Part shown: positions 1 to 7,750 of the stretch, piece by piece
Layout: each line of letters opens with the position of its first letter
Numbering within the stretch: the stretch's first letter is position 1
Assembly (NCBI RefSeq): GCF_029937755.1
Contig: NZ_JAPYPG010000006.1
Span: 207,185-271,184, forward strand
Direction: 5' to 3'
DNA: 64,000 bases
Origin: Henriciella sp.
GTDB lineage: Bacteria; Pseudomonadota; Alphaproteobacteria; Caulobacterales; Hyphomonadaceae
Position numbers and translations under genes: made by a program
The notes under the pieces: model-generated
Database searches by the model: none
The model's input: the letters and a program-made list of their open reading frames with translations, nothing else
What the model was told of the DNA's origin: nothing

Positions 1-1
1 G

Positions 2-769
2 GCCCGCAAGGCCAATACGGCCTCGTCACGCGATGAGCAGTTCATGCGCGAAATGGTCATCTATCAGGATGACGAGATGTTCGCGCTCAACAAGCCCGCC
101 GGTATCGCGGTGCAGGGCGGCACCAAGCAGGGCGACCGTCACATTGACGGCATGCTCGATATCCTGTCGGACGATGAGTACCGACCGAAACTGGTCCACC
201 GCCTCGACAAGGAAACCTCCGGCCTGCTGATCATTGCGCGCCACCCGGCAGCCGCAGCCCGGCTCGGCGACCTCTTCCGCTCCCGCGAAATGGAAAAGGT
301 CTACTGGGCCGTCACCGTCGGTGCGCCAAAGCCGCCCGCTGGCCAGGTGCGCTGCTGGATGACGAAGGGGCAGGGGCCGGAAGGCCGCGAACGCATGGTC
401 CAGTGCGCGCAGAACGATGAAGGCGCGCGCCATGCCATCACGGATTATGTGACGGTTTCGCAGGCGGCCCAGAAAGCCGCCTGGGTGGCGCTTCGTCCGC
501 AGACGGGCCGGATGCACCAGCTGCGCTTCCATATGCACGAGCTCGGCACCTCCATCCTCGGCGACGACAAGTATGTCACCCGCCGGGAAGTGCCGCAGGG
601 TGTCGCCGATGGCCTGCACCTGCATGCCCGCGCACTGCTGATCCCGCGCAAGAACAAGAAGCCGCTACTGCTCCAGGCGCCACTGTCGGGCCATATGAAA
701 CAGACGTTCAAGACGCTCGGCTTCCTCGAGGAAGAGGCGGGCAAGGACCCGCTGGAGCTCTTTATCTAG
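2..769 (+). CDS. RluA-family 23S rRNA pseudouridine synthase, 5' partial
   Basis: Converts uridine to pseudouridine in RNA, by family most likely in 23S rRNA (RluC/RluD type). The reading frame is open to the left edge of the window, so the true start and any N-terminal S4 domain lie outside; an internal ATG at 44 is probably not the start. The catalytic-Asp motif HRLDKETSGLL is present, as is the substrate-fold segment LNKPAGIAVQGG, and the C-terminal QTGRMHQLRFH element is typical of the family. The gene ends 9 bases before the HAD phosphatase, whose AGGAGG ribosome site overlaps this stop, so the two are co-transcribed. High GC, core-like. The exact RNA target is not readable. Confidence 0.9.
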   Translation, partial: ARKANTASSRDEQFMREMVIYQDDEMFALNKPAGIAVQGGTKQGDRHIDGMLDILSDDEYRPKLVHRLDKETSGLLIIARHPAAAARLGDLFRSREMEKVYWAVTVGAPKPPAGQVRCWMTKGQGPEGRERMVQCAQNDEGARHAITDYVTVSQAAQKAAWVALRPQTGRMHQLRFHMHELGTSILGDDKYVTRREVPQGVADGLHLHARALLIPRKNKKPLLLQAPLSGHMKQTFKTLGFLEEEAGKDPLELFI

Positions 770-778
770 GAGGCGCCG

Positions 779-1474
779 ATGACGCTGAAGCTCGCCATCT
801 GGGATATGGACGGTACCATTGTGGATTCCCGCGAGGTCATACAGACGGCCATGTGCCGGGCCTTCGGCATGTGCGGCCTGCCGGAACCGGCCTATGAGGA
901 GACGCGCAAGATCGTCGGGCTCGGCCTGGACGAAGCCTGCCGTACGCTCGCGCCGGACTATGATGACCTGCCAGGTCTGGTCGAGGCCTATCGTCAGGCC
1001 TTTATTGCGCGGCGCACGGAGAAGGGGTTTCGTGAACCCCTCTATGAGGGCGCTATCGAGACGCTGGAGCGCCTCGCCAACGACAACTGGCTGATCGCCA
1101 TGGCGACAGGCAAGTCCCATCGCGGCATCCGCGCGATTTTCGAGATGCATCCGCTGGAGCAATATTTCGACACGATCTGGTGCGCCGATGACGGCCCCGG
1201 CAAGCCACATCCCTTCATGGTCGAGCAATGCATGGGCACGCTCGGCTGCGAGCCGAATCAGAGCCTGATTATCGGCGACGCCATCCATGACATCGCCATG
1301 GGGCGCAATGCGGGGATCCATACGATGGGGGTCAGCTGGGGCTTCGGGCGTACCGAGGAGCTGGACGCCGCAGGCGCCCACGAAGTTCACCACGACTTCC
1401 GCAGTCTGGGCGACGGATTGCAGAAATTTGCCGCAAAAAGATTTAACCTAGATGGAACCGGCGTTTCGGTCTAA
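779..1474 (+). CDS. HAD-superfamily hydrolase, phosphoglycolate-phosphatase-like
   Basis: A 231-residue haloacid-dehalogenase-fold phosphatase. Motif I is DMDGTIVDS near residue 9 (nucleophile and acid/base Asp), a Thr-Gly-Lys stretch near residues 104-106 fits motif II/III, and GDAIHDIAMG is motif IV binding Mg2+. Length and cap placement resemble Gph or pyrophosphatase-like enzymes; the substrate is unknown. The start has an ideal AGGAGG site 6-7 bases upstream. It sits between the RluA-type gene and ATP12, an arrangement I recall from several alphaproteobacteria, which supports a core locus rather than an acquired one. Confidence 0.88.
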   Translation: MTLKLAIWDMDGTIVDSREVIQTAMCRAFGMCGLPEPAYEETRKIVGLGLDEACRTLAPDYDDLPGLVEAYRQAFIARRTEKGFREPLYEGAIETLERLANDNWLIAMATGKSHRGIRAIFEMHPLEQYFDTIWCADDGPGKPHPFMVEQCMGTLGCEPNQSLIIGDAIHDIAMGRNAGIHTMGVSWGFGRTEELDAAGAHEVHHDFRSLGDGLQKFAAKRFNLDGTGVSV

Positions 1475-1514
1475 CGTTGGTCGCTCGGATGTCTAACAAC
1501 CCAAGGGGATCCTT

Positions 1515-1664
1515 ATGAAGAAATCCATGCTCGCACTTCTCTTTGCTATCGGCGCCGCTGGTACCGGTACACTCGCTGCCTGCGACACCAATGACGGTCC
1601 GGTCGAAGAAGCCGGTGAAGAGGTCGATGAGGCCGCAGACGAAGTCGAAGAAGAAGTCGATTAA
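1515..1664 (+). CDS. small acidic lipoprotein, 49 aa
   Basis: A 49-residue ORF with start ATG and an AAGGGG ribosome site 5-9 bases upstream. It begins MKKSMLALLFAIGAAG and has a lipobox LAAC (Cys about residue 23). After the Cys it is almost entirely Glu, Asp, Val and Ala with repeated EEV/DEV units and ends in VEEEVD. This is the size and architecture of entericidin-like or other tiny outer-membrane lipoproteins, but the acidic tail matches no family I can name. A strong terminator follows 43 bases downstream, so it is probably its own transcription unit. Confidence 0.7.
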   Translation: MKKSMLALLFAIGAAGTGTLAACDTNDGPVEEAGEEVDEAADEVEEEVD

Positions 1665-1706
1665 GTCTTCATACCGACAGTTTCCTGGCCCTCGGGCCAG
1701 AAGTGG

Positions 1707-1735
1707 AAAGCCAGCCTTCGGGCTGGCTTTCTTGC
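1707..1735 (+). terminator. Rho-independent terminator
   Basis: Perfect GC stem AAAGCCAGCC-TTCG-GGCTGGCTTT with a UUCG tetraloop, followed by CTTGC. It closes the small lipoprotein transcript; the A/T arms make it able to work in either direction. Confidence 0.85.
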
Positions 1736-1828
1736 ATTCGGATCATGACATTTTCTTCAGAAAGCATGGATCGGTTCGCGCGGCTCGACGTTTGTTTTTC
1801 GTACCCCACAGTAAACAGGACAAGCAGA

Positions 1829-2284
1829 ATGCGCCTGAGTTTTCACTATCTTCTTGCAGGACTTACGGGCGCCGCTTTTGCCGGTGGTGCCGTGGCTCTC
1901 GCTGCCAATAGTATTTCGCCCCAGAAGACGCCGTCGCTCCCCCAGAATTTTACCGCTGCCGATGAAGCAGTGTTTTCACATGAATTCCGGACGGCAAGTG
2001 GAGTCTGTGATGTGGGGCTTGCAGAACGTGACATATGTTTCGACCGCTCCCCGCTCGAGACCCGCATCGTGAAAGGTGAGCCCTTCCCGCAGCACATGTA
2101 TCCGCTTTCGCTTGAGTGGCGTGCCAAGCTAGCGATGACGCGCAAGGCGACCGAGCTGAAGACGGTCCGCATTGGCCGCACGATTGCCCTGGTCAATCGC
2201 GAGACCGGCATGGTTGCTGACACGATGTATCTTGGCGAGCAGCCGCAAACCGAGATGGTGCAGACCGAGCGTGCGGCTGGCTGA
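1829..2284 (+). CDS. secreted hypothetical protein, 151 aa
   Basis: Start chosen at the ATG followed by a clear signal peptide (MRLSFHYLLAGLTGAAFAGG then AVALAANS), with AGGA upstream. A longer frame begins further 5' but runs through the terminator, so it is unlikely. The mature part has two Cys about eight residues apart (CDVGLAERDIC) and a C-terminal segment KTVRIGRTIALVNRETGMV that looks like a beta hairpin. I do not recognise the family. It precedes ATP12 by 49 bases in the same direction. Probably periplasmic; function unknown. Confidence 0.6.
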   Translation: MRLSFHYLLAGLTGAAFAGGAVALAANSISPQKTPSLPQNFTAADEAVFSHEFRTASGVCDVGLAERDICFDRSPLETRIVKGEPFPQHMYPLSLEWRAKLAMTRKATELKTVRIGRTIALVNRETGMVADTMYLGEQPQTEMVQTERAAG

Positions 2285-2333
2285 GACAGCTTGCCCGTTT
2301 CCTTCCCGCAGATGACGTGGCATCTGGCTGCCC

Positions 2334-3062
2334 ATGTCGAACACATCACCGAACAGACAGGATCTGCCGCGCCGCTTCTACAAGACGGTGTCAGTCGTTG
2401 AGAGCGATGGCGGCTGGCGCATCGAGCTGGATGGCCGCCCGGTCAAGACACCGGCCAAGGCCGAGCTGAGCCTGCCGAATGAAACCCTTGCCCGCCATAC
2501 CGCCGATGAGTGGGAGGCCCAGGGCGAGCATATTGATCCCACCGCGATGCCGATCACGCGGCTGGCTAATGTCGCGATCGACCGCACACCGCACACCCGG
2601 GAAGAGCTGGCGCAAGAGGTCGCGAAATACACGACAACCGATCTCGTCTGCCACCTCGCCGAGGGGCCGACGGAGCTGCGCGAACGCCAGGAAGAAAAGT
2701 GGCGCCCGCTTCGCGACTGGGCTGGTCGCTCTCTGGGGATCGTGTTGCTCCCCGTGGAAGGCGTGATTGCGTCACCGCAACCGGATGCTTCTACTGAAGC
2801 GGCCCGCCTGCATGCGCTGAGCCTCGACGATTTCCGCCTGACGGCGCTGGTCTGGGCGACGGGGCTTTATGGCTCCGCGGTGCTGGCGCTGGCCGTCGAG
2901 CAGGGGGAGATCGATGCCGACGATGCTTTCGAGCGCTCGCGGATCGATGAGGCCTGGCAGATCGAGCAATGGGGCGAGGACGCCGAGGCCCGTCAGGCGA
3001 CCGAAGCACGCCGGGCCGATGCGCGTGCACTCGGAAAACTCTTTTCCGCGTTCGCGCGTTAG
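2334..3062 (+). CDS. ATP12 family F1-ATPase assembly chaperone
   Basis: A 242-residue ATP12-type chaperone. In mitochondria ATP12 holds the F1 alpha subunit before assembly, and alphaproteobacteria carry the same family. Recognisable features are the N-terminal PRRFYKTVSV segment, LDGRPVKTPAK, the ADEWEAQGEHIDPTAMP block and the conserved helical C-terminus with WATGLYGSAVLALAV and EAWQIEQWGED. Length is normal for the family. The presence of ATP12 is one of the best lineage clues in the window. The ribosome site is weak. Confidence 0.92.
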   Translation: MSNTSPNRQDLPRRFYKTVSVVESDGGWRIELDGRPVKTPAKAELSLPNETLARHTADEWEAQGEHIDPTAMPITRLANVAIDRTPHTREELAQEVAKYTTTDLVCHLAEGPTELRERQEEKWRPLRDWAGRSLGIVLLPVEGVIASPQPDASTEAARLHALSLDDFRLTALVWATGLYGSAVLALAVEQGEIDADDAFERSRIDEAWQIEQWGEDAEARQATEARRADARALGKLFSAFAR

Positions 3063-3095
3063 GTAAGCTCCCGCCAGTTTCTCTGGAGCTTTACC

Positions 3096-3731
3096 ATGAC
3101 AAAATCCATTGCCTTTCTTTTTGCGGCTAGCCTGCTTGCCGTCACGGCTTGTGGCCAGCCCGAGCCGTCCGAACCGGAAACCAGCGCCGAACTGCCGGCC
3201 TTGCCAGGCGCCGAAGACGATGATGCCGAGGCCGAGCGCCCGACAAATGCGCCGCCGACGCTCAACGAAGAGGAAAAGGCCGAGATGGACCGGGCCTGCT
3301 CGACGGTCTCTGTCGAGGGCATGTGCAATGTTGCGTTCGGCATGACCGAGGAAGAGGCTCGCGAGGCCTTCCCGACGGAGCTCTATGGCGGCGTGCAGGA
3401 AAACCCATCCTGCTATTACCTTCGTCCGAGCGCCACCTCCTATGGCCGCGCCTTCATGGTCGAGGGCGGCACGGTGCAGCGCGTGGATGTCCGCGATGGC
3501 AGTGCGAAGACGCTGCTCGGTGCCGGCGTCGGCACGCCGCTCGACGAGGTCGAGGCGATGTATGAAGACACACAGCGCACGCCGAACAAGTATGCCCCGG
3601 CCAATGACGACCTGAAGGCCGATCTCGGCGAGGGCGTCTACGCCGTCTTCGAGGAGGGCAGCGACGGCAAGGTTCGTGCCTTCCGTGTCGGCCTCGAACC
3701 GGCGGTCGACTTTGTCGAAGGCTGCGGATAA
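3096..3731 (+). CDS. hypothetical lipoprotein, 211 aa
   Basis: Signal peptide with lipobox VTAC (Cys about residue 19), followed by a Pro/Glu/Asp-rich linker to about residue 60. A folded domain of about 140 residues then contains four Cys (CSTV, MCNVAFGM, SCYYL and the C-terminal EGCG). The CNVAFGMTEEEAREAF segment resembles small SmpA/BamE-like or calcium-binding folds, but not enough for a name. Probably anchored in the inner leaflet of the outer membrane. It follows ATP12 by 33 bases and may share its transcript. Confidence 0.6.
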   Translation: MTKSIAFLFAASLLAVTACGQPEPSEPETSAELPALPGAEDDDAEAERPTNAPPTLNEEEKAEMDRACSTVSVEGMCNVAFGMTEEEAREAFPTELYGGVQENPSCYYLRPSATSYGRAFMVEGGTVQRVDVRDGSAKTLLGAGVGTPLDEVEAMYEDTQRTPNKYAPANDDLKADLGEGVYAVFEEGSDGKVRAFRVGLEPAVDFVEGCG

Positions 3732-3828
3732 GGCTTTCAACCCTCTGAAAAACATTGGTTTTCTTCGTGAACGCCAGCCCAACGGGCCGGTCATGCGGGG
3801 TTCCGGAAGGGTGTGTTTTCCTGCACCC

Positions 3829-4518
3829 ATGATGAAACGCATCATGAGCAATCGAGTGGCGGCGCTGGCTTTGGCGGCAATCCCACTCACCGCGGCCCCG
3901 GCCTTCGCGGATGCCCCGGCCACGACGACGCAGACCGCGCTCAGTGGTCTGTCACTCAATGTCGCCGACGCGTCCTTTTATGTCTCGGTCGGCCATGACC
4001 GCTGGCGCGGCCGCAATGGACGCACATACCGGACCAATCAGTGGGGCCAGAGCCCGCGCGAGGTTCGACATCTTCGCCGCGATGCCCTGCAACGCTGCGC
4101 CGGCGCGATCCAGCGCCAAGGCTACCGTGCCGGCTTCCGTGATGTCGACATTGATGACGACTACCGGGTCCGCCAGCTTGGGCCGCGCGGCTTTCGGGTC
4201 CGCTTCGACGATGTCGAGTTCGAAGGCCGCCGCCGTGAGTTCGAGCGCGATGTGCGCTGCACTGTGCGCCGTGGCAATGTCGTCAAGCTGATCGGCCTGC
4301 CGCAGCCGGGCCGCCGCGGCTGGAACAATCGCCGCTATGACCATGACTGGAAGCATGGCCGGGACCGCGACCACTATCGCGACCGTGACCGCTATGACCA
4401 CCATGACCGGGGGCATCGCGGCCGGGACTGGAGCGACAACAAGGATCGCGGCCGGCGCACCGGCCCGGGGGGTGTGCGGGCCTATGGCGAGCTGAAAGGG
4501 GGCCGCCCCGGCAGCTGA
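3829..4518 (+). CDS. secreted protein with His/Asp/Arg-rich tail
   Basis: Begins MMKRIMSNRVAALALAAIPL with cleavage likely after AFADA. Three Met codons (3829, 3832, 3844) are possible starts and none has a well-spaced ribosome site. The middle has a GHDRWRGRNGRTYRTNQWGQ segment and a two-Cys domain (residues about 90-150) similar in style to periplasmic proteins of unknown function. The last 60 residues are dominated by HD, RD and YD dipeptides with many His, a possible metal-binding or disordered tail. Function unknown. Confidence 0.55.
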   Translation: MMKRIMSNRVAALALAAIPLTAAPAFADAPATTTQTALSGLSLNVADASFYVSVGHDRWRGRNGRTYRTNQWGQSPREVRHLRRDALQRCAGAIQRQGYRAGFRDVDIDDDYRVRQLGPRGFRVRFDDVEFEGRRREFERDVRCTVRRGNVVKLIGLPQPGRRGWNNRRYDHDWKHGRDRDHYRDRDRYDHHDRGHRGRDWSDNKDRGRRTGPGGVRAYGELKGGRPGS

Positions 4519-4654
4519 TCCGGCTCGTTGATACGTCGAAAAGCATGGAGGAAAGGGCAGGTTGTCTCAGCGGCAGCCTGTCCTTTTTCTTGCGTCATCG
4601 CTCCGTCTGCGTATCAAGGGCAGCAGATTTGAAAGTTCTGACGGAGTGTGCCCC

Positions 4655-6187
4655 ATGAAGGATGTGATCGACGCGCTTGAGGCGAAACGCGAGGAAGCCC
4701 GCCTTGGCGGTGGGCAGGACCGGATCGAGAAACAGCACGCCAAGGGCAAGCTCACCGCGCGCGAACGCATCACCATGCTGCTCGACGAGGGCAGCTTCGA
4801 GGAAACCGACATGTTCGTGGAGCACCGCTCCCACGATTTCGGCATGGAAAAACAGCGCATTCCGGGTGACGGCGTGGTCACCGGCTTCGGCACGGTAAAT
4901 GGCCGTCTGGTCTATGTCTTCTCCAAGGACTTCACCGTCTTCGGTGGCTCGCTGTCGAAGGCGCAGTCGGAAAAGATCGTGAAGGTGCAGAAGGCCGCCG
5001 TGAAGAATGGCGCGCCCGTGGTCGGCATTTTCGATGCGGGCGGCGCGCGTATCCAGGAAGGCGTCGATTCGCTGGCTGGCTATGCCGACATCTTCATGGA
5101 GAACGTTCTCTCCTCAGGCGTCATCCCGCAGATTTCCGTCATCATGGGCCCGTGTGCCGGTGGCGATGTCTATTCCCCGGCGATGACCGACTTCATCTTC
5201 ATGGTGAAGGACACCTCCTACATGTATGTGACCGGTCCGGACGTGGTGAAGACCGTCACGAACGAGGAAGTCACCCACGAATCCCTGGGCGGGGCGTCGG
5301 TCCATGCCAAGAAGTCGGGCGTGGCCGATGGCGCGTTCGAGAACGATATCGAGGCGCTGGTGCAGATGCGCCGCCTGATCGACTACCTGCCGCTGTCCAA
5401 CCTCGAATCCCCGCCGACGCGGCCGAGCTTCGATGACCCCGAACGCGTCGAGCCATCGCTGGACACGCTCATCCCGGACAATCCGAACACGCCTTACGAC
5501 ATGAAGGAACTGGTCGAGAAGACGGTGGATGAGGGTGACTTCTTCGAGATCAGCCCGGACTTCGGTGCCAACATCCTGTGCGGCTTCGGGCGTATGGAAG
5601 GCTCGACCGTGGGGATCGTCGCCAACCAGCCGATGACGCTCGCCGGGGTGCTCGACATCGACAGCTCGCGCAAGGCGTCACGCTTTGTGCGCTTCTGCGA
5701 CTGCTTCAACATCCCGATCGTCACCTTTGTCGACGTGCCGGGCTTCATGCCGGGCACCAAGCAGGAATATGGCGGCCTCATCAAGCATGGCGCCAAGCTG
5801 CTCTTCGCCTATGCCGAGGCCACCGTGCCGAAGGTCACCGTGATCACGCGCAAGGCCTATGGCGGTGCCTATGACGTGATGAGCTCCAAGCATCTGCGCG
5901 GCGACATGAACTATGCCTGGCCCACCGCCGAGATCGCCGTGATGGGCGCGAAGGGCGCGGTGGAAATCATCTTCCGGAAGGATCTGGGCGACGAGAAAAA
6001 GATCGCCGAGCACACGAAGATGTATGAGGACAATTTCGCCAACCCCTACGTCGCGGCGCGCAAGGGCTATATCGACGACATCATCATGCCCCACTCCACC
6101 CGCCGCCGCGTCTGCAAGGCGCTACGCACACTGCGGAACAAGTCGCTCGAGAACCCGTGGAAGAAGCACGATAATATTCCGCTTTAG
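4655..6187 (+). CDS. pccB: propionyl-CoA carboxylase beta (carboxyltransferase) subunit
   Basis: Transfers CO2 from biotin to propionyl-CoA giving methylmalonyl-CoA, in propionate and odd-chain or branched substrate catabolism. It is 510 residues long, the normal PccB length. It starts [19 protein letters not shown] and contains [30 protein letters not shown], the [10 protein letters not shown] block and the C-terminal [12 protein letters not shown] and AYGGAYDVM oxyanion-hole segments. Start chosen at the ATG at 4655 with GGAG upstream; an upstream in-frame ATG at 4562 lacks family similarity. The partner biotin-carboxylase subunit is not in the window. Propionyl-CoA is a likely product of catabolism encoded further right. 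Confidence 0.93.
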   Translation: MKDVIDALEAKREEARLGGGQDRIEKQHAKGKLTARERITMLLDEGSFEETDMFVEHRSHDFGMEKQRIPGDGVVTGFGTVNGRLVYVFSKDFTVFGGSLSKAQSEKIVKVQKAAVKNGAPVVGIFDAGGARIQEGVDSLAGYADIFMENVLSSGVIPQISVIMGPCAGGDVYSPAMTDFIFMVKDTSYMYVTGPDVVKTVTNEEVTHESLGGASVHAKKSGVADGAFENDIEALVQMRRLIDYLPLSNLESPPTRPSFDDPERVEPSLDTLIPDNPNTPYDMKELVEKTVDEGDFFEISPDFGANILCGFGRMEGSTVGIVANQPMTLAGVLDIDSSRKASRFVRFCDCFNIPIVTFVDVPGFMPGTKQEYGGLIKHGAKLLFAYAEATVPKVTVITRKAYGGAYDVMSSKHLRGDMNYAWPTAEIAVMGAKGAVEIIFRKDLGDEKKIAEHTKMYEDNFANPYVAARKGYIDDIIMPHSTRRRVCKALRTLRNKSLENPWKKHDNIPL

Positions 6188-6214
6188 GCTTCGAAGACGG
6201 TTTGCCTGAGCAAA

Positions 6215-6239
6215 TCAATCGATCCAGTGAATCGATTGA
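6215..6239 (+). terminator. hairpin after pccB
   Basis: Perfect nine-base inverted repeat TCAATCGAT / ATCGATTGA with a seven-base loop, 28 bases after the pccB stop. There is no U-tract, so it is a terminator or mRNA-end stabiliser at modest confidence. Confidence 0.5.
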
Positions 6240-6369
6240 AGGCATAGAAGGCCACGGCAGTGGATTCAACCGGAAGCTTTGCTTCTATATCAGAGGCTGA
6301 TTCCCAAATACGAAGTTGAACAGTCCTTTCAGCGGAGTAGACGGTTGAATTCGAACGAGCACACAGAAC

Positions 6370-7218
6370 CTAGCTTACAGGCCTGCCCGGCACACCGGAC
6401 TGACAAACCTCACCGACTGCCTTTTCGCGCCATAGCAGTCCGATGTCTGAATTCGCGTTTATACGGCCGCTGTAGATACCCAAAAAGCGTTGAACCGGAA
6501 CGTAGAACGCGGCCGAATGGAAGTTTCCAAAATTCATGTGCATAGACATGTCGTTGGTTGTCGGAACTTCATCAACGGGCGCGGTCCCGCCATTGAGCAC
6601 TGAAAATACTGGCGAACCGGAGGCGCCTTTATTGGTCCTACAATCTATGTACATTGCCGGCTTGCCGTCCGCATCAAAGTTGGGCTCGGACGCTATCGAG
6701 CCCGTAATCCAGATTGGGTAGTGATTGTTCACGCTCACTCCGAAAGGATAGCCCACAACGGAAACACTCCCAGCCGGCAAAATAGATAGAAAATGACTGT
6801 GCGGAAGCGTATTAACGCACGCAACTGGTTGTTGGCTATCTTTCCAATGCTTCAAAAGGTCTAGAGCGACGATGTCCGCTTTGTCGCCTAGAGCAGGGTG
6901 TTCGAGCCAAGGCGGATTGGTCAACTGCCACCGCAATTCGAAATTCCATTCCTGTTGACCAGTGAACTCGATATTGTTTCCCCGCCTTTCATACTTCGGC
7001 ATCGAAAATTTTAGTGTGTTGGGAATGCCACCGTTCTTCGTATCGAGCGGCTTCCCGGTATTTTGATCTCTACCGGTGAGGTTGTGGCGGTTCGTTACAA
7101 GAAACGGCCTGCCGTGCGCTTCGTAGAAGAATGCAGAACCCGTGGCCAGAATTGCGCCATCAAAAGCAAGCTGAAGTTTCGTCGTCGTGAGCGAAATCAT
7201 AGACTTTAGCGAATTCAT
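6370..7218 (-). CDS. trypsin-like serine peptidase
   Basis: A 282-residue chymotrypsin-fold protein. The triad is visible: His in LVTNRHNLTG, Asp in DKADIVALDL, and Ser in NKGASGSPVF (GxSGxP). Start set at MNSLKSMISL with AGGAA upstream; the longer frame overlaps the neighbouring DoxX gene. No signal peptide is seen, so it may be cytoplasmic. Its base composition is clearly lower in GC than the flanking genes, it lies alone on the minus strand between pccB and DoxX, and proteins of this type occur in anti-phage or stress contexts. A small acquired insertion is likely. Confidence 0.75.
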   Translation of the reverse strand: MNSLKSMISLTTTKLQLAFDGAILATGSAFFYEAHGRPFLVTNRHNLTGRDQNTGKPLDTKNGGIPNTLKFSMPKYERRGNNIEFTGQQEWNFELRWQLTNPPWLEHPALGDKADIVALDLLKHWKDSQQPVACVNTLPHSHFLSILPAGSVSVVGYPFGVSVNNHYPIWITGSIASEPNFDADGKPAMYIDCRTNKGASGSPVFSVLNGGTAPVDEVPTTNDMSMHMNFGNFHSAAFYVPVQRFLGIYSGRINANSDIGLLWREKAVGEVCQSGVPGRPVS

Positions 7219-7232
7219 TGTGGATTCCTCAT

Positions 7233-7601
7233 TTACACCGCCTCCTGCCGGTCCCGCCGCCAAACCCACACTCCCATCCAGATCAACACCATCTGCGCCG
7301 CGATCCGCGCACTCGCGCCCCAGGGCACGGGAAACACAGGGTCAGCGCGGAAAAAGTCCCAGACATGAAGCGGCAGATAGCCGAGGCAGAGACCTGCAAA
7401 GGCGAGGCCGGCCACTGCGCGGGTGCGGGGGATGAGGACGCCAATGCCGATGGCGAGCTCGATCAGACCTGAAACCCAGACGACCGCGAGCTGTGGCATC
7501 CAGTCCGGCACCACGGCATAGAAGGGCGCCGGCATCGCCAGATGGAGCGTGCCGCCGATGAGCATCCAGGCGGCAATGATGAGAATGGCGATCCAGTGCA
7601 T
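7233..7601 (-). CDS. DoxX-like membrane protein
   Basis: A hydrophobic protein of about 122 residues with four predicted membrane helices (from HWIAILIIAAWMLIGG, then LAVVWVSGLIELAIGIGVL, AVAGLAFAGLCLGY and IAAQMVLIWMGVWVW). The order and the SGLIELAIGIGVLIP motif match the DoxX/DoxD-like family, inner-membrane proteins linked to quinone or redox metabolism. An upstream TTG at 7637 could add 12 residues; the ATG was chosen because the first helix begins right after it. It is divergent from the MBL lipoprotein gene. Confidence 0.75.
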   Translation of the reverse strand: MHWIAILIIAAWMLIGGTLHLAMPAPFYAVVPDWMPQLAVVWVSGLIELAIGIGVLIPRTRAVAGLAFAGLCLGYLPLHVWDFFRADPVFPVPWGASARIAAQMVLIWMGVWVWRRDRQEAV

Positions 7602-7750
7602 GTCTGATGAGATGGGCCGGAAAGGGGGAAGAGCCAAGGTATTCGCCGGAATGAGCGGCGAAGGTCACCGCTACTTTCCTTAGAGGAACCACTTCCTGAC
7701 ATTGGCAATGCCAATTAGTGTCCTTTCCAAACCGATGGGAAGGAAACGTC

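Noticed and set aside
665..1393. Long minus-strand frame antisense to the HAD gene
   Set aside because: High-GC antisense shadow; the plus strand has clear HAD motifs and ribosome site. The same applies to 2772-3959, 7715-9211 and other long antisense frames.
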